The position numbers were made by a program, and so were the translations under genes. The notes below the pieces were generated by a model. That model had not been told where the DNA came from, did no database searches, and was given only the letters and a program-made list of their open reading frames with translations. This document shows, piece by piece, positions 4,956 to 11,923 of a stretch of 29,859 bases of DNA; the stretch's first letter is position 1, and each line of letters begins with the position of its first letter. The stretch comes from a virus, in the IMG/VR virus record IMGVR_UViG_3300002231_001862, positions 1 to 29,859 of that record; one strand, written 5' to 3'.

Positions 4956-7796
4956 CTACCTAGTCGAGAGGTTGATGTTCTCTGTCCACTGGAAGCAGCC
5001 GGAGCAGGGTTCATTCGATTCGTTGGTACCGGCATCAAATCCCACGTCTGTCGCAAATGCCCCAGCACCACTGGCAGCGAGCGGAGAGAAAGCGGTACCG
5101 AATACCGTGTCTGCGCCTACGTCATGACGAAGAAGAACCATCCAGCCGTCCCCGTAAGAGCCAGTGATGTAATCATCGGATCCTTGCCAGTTTGCTCCAG
5201 TCCAAAGATAGGAATCTCCGTCATTGTTCGTACTAAGGTTTCTGCAAAACCACCCTTCAAACGGGGAAACGTGCCCACTCGCACTAGAATAGAATTGCTG
5301 GTAAGCAGAGTTCATGACATTGACATTCGAGCCATCTTGACCCTGACCCAGAATAAACTGCTGGGTGCCTGTAAATCCGAAATTGTCACATACTCCGTTG
5401 CGGGGGCTGGTGTCGCCGACAAGAGAGTGCTCGATGTAAAAGACAAAATCGTCAGGATAGTTGTCGATTTTGTCGTACACCCAGTTCCGCCAAGGAGAAG
5501 AATACGAAGACACATTGAACGGCAAAAATGCAGTCAACCACCACCTGTCGAGTACCTTGAACCTCATAGACTGAGCCAAGTCATCTGCATTGGGGTAATT
5601 GAACTGAGCGATGTCGGTATCGTTGAGGCTCGTCAGCTCAACAAAAGGCGTAAAAGACTGGTAGACGCTTCTATCAAAGTACGTCTGATAGACGGAACAG
5701 GACTCGCCTGGGACACAATCGTGATTCCCCGGAGGAGCCAGCCAAGGCACTGGTACGTTGCTCAGTGTCCCAAGCCTTTGGTACAAAAGACTCGTGTTTG
5801 CAGTGGCTTGACCAGCGGGGGATCCTTGTGATGCTGTACTCGAAATGTCGCCTACTCCAGCAAAGTACTTCACATTAAAGCACTCATTGCTTGCCGGGTT
5901 AGCTCCGCCCTTTACTTTCCCTGTGTGGAAGCATTCTCTTGTGTCAATCACCCACTGGATTAGCTCATCGAAGTACCCAGAATCAATGTCCGCCAAAGTA
6001 GGGTTAGCCTGGGGCCACTGATTCTGTGTGTCTGGCGCGTAAGCGATAGTAAACGTGTCATAGCAAGCGGCGGGCGCAGTTCCTGCGTCAACCTCAAGCT
6101 CACAGTCATCGTAGTGAGTACCTTCGGTCAACCCCGCAGCGGTGATTTTTGTTGCAGCGCCAGCCCCCGTGTACCCACTAGAAGAGTCTGTTTGATCGCT
6201 AAACGCATCGGCTTGGATCGTTCCTCCTGTAACAGACACTAAATCGATCGCGGAGGTTGCGATGTCCGTATCCCAGTCCAGCACGTTGTAACGCAAATCA
6301 AACCCGGCAGCGGAGTCTACTCGCACAGCGTGAGTGAGCTGAGAACCTGACCCCCCTTTGATTCTATTCAGAGCCAGCATTGCGCTGGACCCAGGGCCGC
6401 TCAAAGAGATCCCAATCTTTTCTTTGCCTGTCTTTACGTCAATCAGATTTTCAACGAAGTCCACGTCACTCGAGCTAGTGGACAAAGTGTCAATCGATAC
6501 GGAAGAACAAGAAGAGGTATTGTACGTAGTGGTTTGACAAGAATCTGTAATCTTGTTTCCGTATATCCTTACATCCTGCGAGTCGCCTTGAAAACGAATA
6601 CCTGTACTCATGGTATTCGTAATCGTGTTCCCTTCTACGACGACCGGCCCAGAAAGATCGCCCGTAGCGCCGACCAGGCTGATACCGAATCCCGTATTGA
6701 GCCCCTCTTCTCCTTTGACTAAGTGGTTTTTTACTACGTTGTTTTTTATGGTGGGTCTCGAAGAAGAATTTGCAACAATCGAAGAACCATCTAATACATT
6801 GCTTTCGATCGTACCATCTGTGTTGGTGCTCCCCAAAAGCTCCAAGCCCATCTTGGTGGCAAAGCCAACTGTGTTGTTTTTCAGAGCGACGTTTGAGTTG
6901 TACGCAGACGCAAGCACCCCGTATCCGTTTGTCGTTCTTCCAGTAGACCACCCAGATACAGAAACTGAGTAGATCGAAGGGACTTGCTTCCAGTTGTCTC
7001 CGCAGTCGCCGTCAACCGAAGTGCCAGTAGGGTCTGTCACGCAACCTATTTTTGAAATGACGTTGTTCTGTACTACCACACCACTCGTATTTTCTAAGGC
7101 CAGCCCACGTCCACTTGAGTTTGTGAACTCATTCCCTTCGATAATGTGATTGTCGCCATCTTGCACTCGGACCAAAGACTGATACGGGTAACCACCGCTG
7201 GTAGCGTTACACACACCCGTCCCCGCGTTCTCTAACGCCAGACAATCCTCTGGACGCGGTGCGGGTTGCAGTGCCTTTTGCCCGTCGAACTTAATGTTCT
7301 TGATCTGTATTCCATTTGCCACGCCATCCGCGTCACCCAAGCACTCTTCGTTTCGGGGATCAGGAGAATGCTGGGCTGTGACATAGGTAATACAGAGCAG
7401 GGGACGGTACCCCTCTGACTGGCACTGAAAAGATGTAACTCCGTCGTCTTTGCACTCATTGGTGTCAGCGGTAGTAGATGTGACACTAGCTAACACTGCT
7501 TGCTTCCATGTCGGCTTAGATCCACGTACTGGACCGACAACCCCCACCATATTGGGCTGGTCTCCGTCAATTGTAATAGAGCCAGTGACTACAGCAGACT
7601 TGTCCAAAAAGAAGTTGCATCCTGTTCCGCAAGAAGTCATTGCGGCGTCAAGAGCGGTCTGATCCACTTCTCCCGCCAAGACTACAGTGGGAACGTCGGG
7701 GTCTCGGTACGCCATTCTCTTCACGACAACGGCAGAGTAGGCTTGCTCTGTCAAAAGAAAGAGCAAGAAAGAGAAGTAGACCAGAGTCTTACTCAT
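4956..7796 (-). CDS. signal-peptide-bearing beta-helix protein with metallophosphoesterase domain (tailspike-like)
   Basis: 946 residues. Residues 1-21 form a Sec-type signal (hydrophobic FSFLLFLLTEQAYS, likely cut after AYS). Residues about 160-530 read as right-handed parallel beta-helix rungs (repeats such as IEGNEFTN, VVQNNVISKIG, IKNNVVKNH, VVEGNTITNT, IYGNKITD), typical of phage tailspikes and depolymerases. Residues about 583-905 match a calcineurin-like phosphoesterase. The landmarks are APDTQ (D589), GVGD (D650), PPGNHD (N691, H692, D693), IEHS (H790), SGH (H842) and a late GANWQ strand. The first motif is D-x-Q instead of D-x-H, as in one branch of the superfamily. There are 22 Cys, many closely paired, which fits an oxidising compartment. 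It lies between a second signal-bearing fibre gene and the lysis cassette; its ATG overlaps the previous TAA by eight bases. Virion tailspike and exported enzyme are both possible. Confidence 0.8.
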   Translation of the reverse strand: MSKTLVYFSFLLFLLTEQAYSAVVVKRMAYRDPDVPTVVLAGEVDQTALDAAMTSCGTGCNFFLDKSAVVTGSITIDGDQPNMVGVVGPVRGSKPTWKQAVLASVTSTTADTNECKDDGVTSFQCQSEGYRPLLCITYVTAQHSPDPRNEECLGDADGVANGIQIKNIKFDGQKALQPAPRPEDCLALENAGTGVCNATSGGYPYQSLVRVQDGDNHIIEGNEFTNSSGRGLALENTSGVVVQNNVISKIGCVTDPTGTSVDGDCGDNWKQVPSIYSVSVSGWSTGRTTNGYGVLASAYNSNVALKNNTVGFATKMGLELLGSTNTDGTIESNVLDGSSIVANSSSRPTIKNNVVKNHLVKGEEGLNTGFGISLVGATGDLSGPVVVEGNTITNTMSTGIRFQGDSQDVRIYGNKITDSCQTTTYNTSSCSSVSIDTLSTSSSDVDFVENLIDVKTGKEKIGISLSGPGSSAMLALNRIKGGSGSQLTHAVRVDSAAGFDLRYNVLDWDTDIATSAIDLVSVTGGTIQADAFSDQTDSSSGYTGAGAATKITAAGLTEGTHYDDCELEVDAGTAPAACYDTFTIAYAPDTQNQWPQANPTLADIDSGYFDELIQWVIDTRECFHTGKVKGGANPASNECFNVKYFAGVGDISSTASQGSPAGQATANTSLLYQRLGTLSNVPVPWLAPPGNHDCVPGESCSVYQTYFDRSVYQSFTPFVELTSLNDTDIAQFNYPNADDLAQSMRFKVLDRWWLTAFLPFNVSSYSSPWRNWVYDKIDNYPDDFVFYIEHSLVGDTSPRNGVCDNFGFTGTQQFILGQGQDGSNVNVMNSAYQQFYSSASGHVSPFEGWFCRNLSTNNDGDSYLWTGANWQGSDDYITGSYGDGWMVLLRHDVGADTVFGTAFSPLAASGAGAFATDVGFDAGTNESNEPCSGCFQWTENINLSTR

Positions 7797-9678
7797 CGAG
7801 AATTACCACCACTTGACCAGGGCTACCAGTAGTGGCCCCGAAGACAATATCGACCCATTCACCAGCCCCTAGAGCAGCGCCGCTGGATCCTCCAAAAGTA
7901 CTGGTAGATGCTCCAGCGTGGGAGCTCGTGCAAGTGAGAGAAGTGGAAAGCATGTTCCCTGCAGAGACACCGTCGTCTATTTGGATATTGACAGCAATTG
8001 TCCCTTGGTCCGTCTTGCAGTACAGGTTCCCCGCAGTAAACCCTACCCGCACTCGATCAATGTCTTTAATGGTGGAGTCCGCTGCAGGGCCTTCGATGAA
8101 GTATGTCAGGTGGCTAGGAACCGCCGGTATTGCTGAAGCGCCTAGATATACATCGTCGCCATTCTTTACGCCGTCGCGGTTTTCATCAAGAAACGGGTGA
8201 CCTTGGGAAAACGTAGTAGTCTCAGACGGGTCGATCGATATGCAGATCGAGTCGTCGATCATATTGCCTAGGTTTGCGTAGCCCGTGGTAGAAGACGCCA
8301 GGCAGTAGCCTCCACCATTTCCGGCAGTCGAGGGCTCTGAAGAAACTACAAATTTCCCTGCGGCCAAGTCTTGATTGTAATCACTTTGAAGACCCATTAC
8401 AGGAGAGTAATCCTCCCCAACGTAACCAAGAGCCTCAAGGAAGGCTCCAGTATTGTTTGTGCCTATATGGAGCATTGCTTGCGGAAGTGATCCTGATGAC
8501 GGGCCATCTTTGTTAATGCGGATCAAATTGTTCTGACCAGCGCGTCCTCTGTCGTACAAGCTAAGAGCTTCTCCAGTTGAAGTCTTTGCGTTTACTTCTA
8601 CGGTAGCGAGATGGATTCCTGCCAAAGGTCCATGACCAACTTCTTGTTCATGAACACCAAAGATATAAGAAACCAATCCCGGCCCGCTACTTGCGCCACT
8701 ATGGCTTGCAGTTCCTGCAGGGAAGTAGACGCCTTTTCCTTCTCGAGCGACTCCAATAGGGAAGTATCTTCCATCTCCAGCCACAGCAAAAACTGAACCG
8801 ATGTCTGCGTATCCCGTACCCGCTGCTTGAGTAAACGCATCATCTAGCCAAATAAGAAACGTCAAATCCGCCAATTGGAAAGTAGGCTCTGCGGTGGTAG
8901 AGACTTTGGCTAAAAGACCAACGCATTGGTTTTGCGTAAGAGTGATTTCTCTTTCGAGATAAAATGGGACTCGGCTAAAGCCACCCGTAAATGTCCCAAA
9001 AACATCCGTAGAAGTTCCGGTTGCATCAGAATTTGCAACTGGAGTGGCCCCTACACCTAAGTCCAGTAAGACGCTCTGCCCACCTACAGTAGTATCATAA
9101 GACCCAATTAATTGAACAAGAGCACCCGTCGAGGCAGAGCCGCTGTAACAGACTTCGATTTTACCTGTTGTCGCGCTTAGATTTGCGCCCATGTCGTAGT
9201 TTTCTGTCAGATTTGCCGTTGCGGCGTTAACGAGGGTGTACGTCGATGTATTAAGAGATGTCGCTGTCAAATCGGAGTTCGAGGAGGAACTCGCTGCAGC
9301 TTGCCCGTAAGAACCTCCATTCTTTGACTCCCCTGCACCGCCACCTCCGCCAGAAGACGTTGCTGTCAGAACGCCGCCAGTAAGATCCCACGTCACACTT
9401 GAGCTGTCTTGAATGTCAATCGCAGCCTCCGCTGATCCCGCGTTCTTGATCTCTACTTGCGTTCCAGAACCAGAAGTAGGGCCAGTAGTGACTTGGACTA
9501 CACCGGACCCCACGTTGGTGAGAGATCCGTTGGAGACCTCAATCGTGGACACCCCCGACAGACTGGGAGACCCGTCCTGCTCTTGTACCACTAGGCGATT
9601 GAACGCTTGACCAGACACATGATTGCTAACCAGAAAAGCAATACTCAAAAGCCCCACGAGAGAAAGAATCTTTTTCAT
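7789..9678 (-). CDS. fibre-like protein with Sec signal peptide and one dockerin-type calcium loop
   Basis: 629 residues. MKKILSLVGLLSIAFLVSNHVSG is a clear signal peptide without a lipobox, likely cut before QAFNRL. The following FNRLVVQEQDGSPSLSGV and SNGSLTNVGSGVVQVT segments resemble tip proteins of environmental tailed phages. A Gly/Ser linker (108-135) leads to a beta-rich domain (about 140-290) of possible TNF/C1q-like or lectin-like shape, though this is only an impression. A calcium loop DENRDGVKNGDD at 498-509 fits the DxNxDGxxNxxD rule. The C-terminal ~100 residues form a beta-sandwich-like domain ending in QVVVILDE. It contains six Cys. The location among tail fibre genes suggests host-surface binding; the signal peptide is atypical for a structural phage protein. 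Confidence 0.75.
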   Translation of the reverse strand: MKKILSLVGLLSIAFLVSNHVSGQAFNRLVVQEQDGSPSLSGVSTIEVSNGSLTNVGSGVVQVTTGPTSGSGTQVEIKNAGSAEAAIDIQDSSSVTWDLTGGVLTATSSGGGGGAGESKNGGSYGQAAASSSSNSDLTATSLNTSTYTLVNAATANLTENYDMGANLSATTGKIEVCYSGSASTGALVQLIGSYDTTVGGQSVLLDLGVGATPVANSDATGTSTDVFGTFTGGFSRVPFYLEREITLTQNQCVGLLAKVSTTAEPTFQLADLTFLIWLDDAFTQAAGTGYADIGSVFAVAGDGRYFPIGVAREGKGVYFPAGTASHSGASSGPGLVSYIFGVHEQEVGHGPLAGIHLATVEVNAKTSTGEALSLYDRGRAGQNNLIRINKDGPSSGSLPQAMLHIGTNNTGAFLEALGYVGEDYSPVMGLQSDYNQDLAAGKFVVSSEPSTAGNGGGYCLASSTTGYANLGNMIDDSICISIDPSETTTFSQGHPFLDENRDGVKNGDDVYLGASAIPAVPSHLTYFIEGPAADSTIKDIDRVRVGFTAGNLYCKTDQGTIAVNIQIDDGVSAGNMLSTSLTCTSSHAGASTSTFGGSSGAALGAGEWVDIVFGATTGSPGQVVVILDE

Positions 9679-9680
9679 GC

Positions 9681-10034
9681 CTATGAATCCTTGTAGATGG
9701 TTTCGTCTTCAACAGCAGCGATTGTCACGTCTGTAACACTGCTAAAGATGACGGTGATGTAACCATCCGCCGAGTTAAATCGCCTGGTGTCAAATGGGGG
9801 TAGGGGGTAGAAAGTGTTGGCTGGAATCGTCAACGTCTTGTCAGGGTAGGGGCCAAAGTTAGAGTCTCGGTGAGACTTGATCGTGCAAGTCACGGAGGCT
9901 CCATCATTGACCACCCAAACCCGCGTCCGTCCTCGAGGGTTGTATGCGCGGTCTCCGGTTGTAACTGTCGCCGCAACGTAGGTTGGAGCAGTTGCACCGA
10001 TCGTCAAAAGATTATTTAGACCCAGATCTGCCAT
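9681..10034 (-). CDS. small beta-rich structural protein
   Basis: 117 residues starting 15 bases after the fibre paralogue, with AGGAAGGG upstream. The composition is beta-strand-rich with turns (VWVVNDGASVTCTIKS, DKTLTIPANTFYPLPP, NSADGYITVIFSSVTDVTI). It lacks a signal peptide, unlike the gene that follows. Similar 100-130 residue beta-sandwich proteins occur among tail fibre, decoration and fibre-attachment genes of siphoviruses. I cannot place it in a named family. Context supports a virion component or an adaptor between the hub and peripheral fibres. Confidence 0.65.
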   Translation of the reverse strand: MADLGLNNLLTIGATAPTYVAATVTTGDRAYNPRGRTRVWVVNDGASVTCTIKSHRDSNFGPYPDKTLTIPANTFYPLPPFDTRRFNSADGYITVIFSSVTDVTIAAVEDETIYKDS

Positions 10035-10049
10035 GTTCAGTTTCCCTTC

Positions 10050-10988
10050 CTAAGTGGCTACAAACGCTACTTGGGAGAAGTGGATTTCGTCACTTACTCC
10101 GCCGTCTTTAATGATCTTCACTTCTCCGCTAGTGTTGATCTGTATGTCGTTACCGTCGTTCACTCTGAACTTTACGGTGTAGTCTGGTCGATACCCATAA
10201 GGCAGAACCATCACAACATCGTTCACAGCCATTGCAGAAGTTGCTTTAGAAGCGCATCCACTCATAAGCACGCGCCCATGATGGTGAGCGATCTCTACAT
10301 AGCTAGAAATTTCTGTGGCGGAACTGTTTCTTTTATGGGACCAGAGACCGCCGAAGGCAACCCCTGCGTTTTCCGCAACCATGTTGTCTGAAAAAGGGTC
10401 AAAAGACTCTGCAATCAAAAGACCTTCTTTGTACAGCTCACCCACAACCCTGTCTCCCGTCTGGGGGAGCGGTAACTTTTCCAGAGTTGAGTAATCCCTG
10501 GCGGCGTACATATCTACATCGGTGAATCCAGGCGGGAATCCGGGCAAGACTTGGAAAAGAGAATCTCCATTTACTACGGAGATTGCTCTATTGACAAACG
10601 AACCTTCTTTTGTTTGTAGAAATACAATGTCGCCATTAGAAAGAAAGCCCTGTTTAGTAAAGAACCCAATCTTCCAATACGGCGGGTTTATGCTGTACCC
10701 CTCGTCAGAAAGAGTAGGAACCGAAGAAACCACTGCTGAAGCCCCATTGGCTCCAGTGATGACATCGCCTTTACTAATTCCCGAACCGGCAATTAAGACA
10801 AAGCGAAGCAAATCACCATCGATCTGATTCACCACAGTACCGCTACGTAGACCACTATCCCAAGTGATGGCGTCGGATGTAGAGAATGTCCCGGTTATGC
10901 TTTCAACAGAAACTTCCCACACAGCATGGATTCTTTCTCCGTTGCCAGCGGGGTCTACCCATACTTTGGTTCCAAAATAAACTGACAT
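10050..10988 (-). CDS. tail fibre-like protein, downstream member of a tandem paralogue pair
   Basis: 312 residues, starting with a TGATG overlap on the preceding stop. It is a paralogue of the 311-residue protein just upstream. Shared features are VWxVxxxxxTGTFxxSxxITWDS near residues 23-45, a GDxITGxxxGA motif near 73-84, a KLPLPQTGD/LLLPLPSAGD segment, and a C-terminal domain with HGRV, PxGYRPxY, INTxGxxxI and DEVHF-type strands. That C-terminal domain resembles fibre head domains used for receptor contact in many siphoviruses. The pair follows the J-like hub, where side or tip fibres are commonly encoded. Divergence between the copies suggests different ligands or asymmetric placement, which is inference. 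Confidence 0.75.
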   Translation of the reverse strand: MSVYFGTKVWVDPAGNGERIHAVWEVSVESITGTFSTSDAITWDSGLRSGTVVNQIDGDLLRFVLIAGSGISKGDVITGANGASAVVSSVPTLSDEGYSINPPYWKIGFFTKQGFLSNGDIVFLQTKEGSFVNRAISVVNGDSLFQVLPGFPPGFTDVDMYAARDYSTLEKLPLPQTGDRVVGELYKEGLLIAESFDPFSDNMVAENAGVAFGGLWSHKRNSSATEISSYVEIAHHHGRVLMSGCASKATSAMAVNDVVMVLPYGYRPDYTVKFRVNDGNDIQINTSGEVKIIKDGGVSDEIHFSQVAFVAT

Positions 10989-11923
10989 CAGGTAACCGCG
11001 ACGGGGTAAGAAAGTCCTTCAAAATGGACTTCGTCTGTGGTTACGCTGGCAGAACCGAGAATACGCGCCCAGCCCGCAGTGTTGATTTCAACAACAACAC
11101 CATCGTATACAGTAAACAACTGCTGATAAGTCGGACGGTATCCAACCGGCATAGTGAAAATAGGAACAGATTCGCTGCCGTGAACAACAGTTATCGCCCC
11201 AGCAATTAGTTCTATGCCCCCATCTAGAATGACCCTTCCATGCTCTTTTCTAAAACGGTAAGAAGGTCTGTTGGGCGAAGTCACAGCATCTAACTGCCTC
11301 CACCCAGAAACTAAAGTAGGCCCAGCTTGCCAATCTTCTACAGGATTCTGATTGTCGAGTACCAGAAACGCTTCTCGGATCTGGTTTGCAACCAGTGCAT
11401 CGCCCGCGCTAGGCAAAGGTAGGAGCAAATTAGGAGTGAAATCTCTGTAAATTACCGTGGGTACGTCTACACACGTAGCCCCAAAACCAGAGTCGATTGT
11501 GAGCTCGTCTTCCCCTGGGATAGCCAGAACCTTTTTTCTTAGAAAAGCCCCCGCAGCGGTTTTAATGACCACAAGATCATTAACTTTGACTGCACCTTGA
11601 GAAGGGGAGGTCTTGAACAAAGGAGGATTCTGATGAATGCCAGTCTCATCCTGAGTAGAGATAGAAGTTATTGTCGCGGTGGCCCCACTCGAGCTTCCGG
11701 TAATCAGGTCTCCCTCTTCTGGGAAGTCACCAGAAGTGCGTGAAAATCTGGCTATTGCGTTCGATATAGGTACGCTAAGAAGAGTTCCCGTTCCTGCAGA
11801 GGAGTCCCAAGTAATACTCTCAGAAAGAGTAAACGTGCCAGTAACAGTCCCTATAGTGACAGACCATACTGATTTGACACTAGTGCCTGTGCCGTTGATG
11901 TGAAAATTCCTGAATTGCGTCAT
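10988..11923 (-). CDS. tail fibre-like protein, upstream member of a tandem paralogue pair
   Basis: 311 residues. The ATG overlaps the stop of the hub gene (ATGA), pointing to translational coupling with it. The N-terminal ~90 residues hold a VWSVTIGTVTGTFTLSESIT unit and a GDLITGSSSGATATIT unit, motifs that recur in fibre proteins of environmental phages. The C-terminal ~110 residues form the HGRVILDGG...PVGYRPTY...INTAG...DEVHF domain shared with the next gene. No signal peptide is present. Coupled production with the hub is consistent with a fibre bound to the tail tip. Confidence 0.75.
   Translation of the reverse strand: MTQFRNFHINGTGTSVKSVWSVTIGTVTGTFTLSESITWDSSAGTGTLLSVPISNAIARFSRTSGDFPEEGDLITGSSSGATATITSISTQDETGIHQNPPLFKTSPSQGAVKVNDLVVIKTAAGAFLRKKVLAIPGEDELTIDSGFGATCVDVPTVIYRDFTPNLLLPLPSAGDALVANQIREAFLVLDNQNPVEDWQAGPTLVSGWRQLDAVTSPNRPSYRFRKEHGRVILDGGIELIAGAITVVHGSESVPIFTMPVGYRPTYQQLFTVYDGVVVEINTAGWARILGSASVTTDEVHFEGLSYPVAVT

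Noticed and set aside
5124-5831. A 235-codon + strand open frame
   Set aside because: It is antisense to the phosphoesterase domain, whose motifs are clearly coded on the - strand. The frame looks like a codon-bias shadow.
6490-6951. 153-codon - strand frame within the beta-helix region
   Set aside because: It is in another frame of the 946-residue gene; the basic, Arg/His-rich composition is typical of a shadow.
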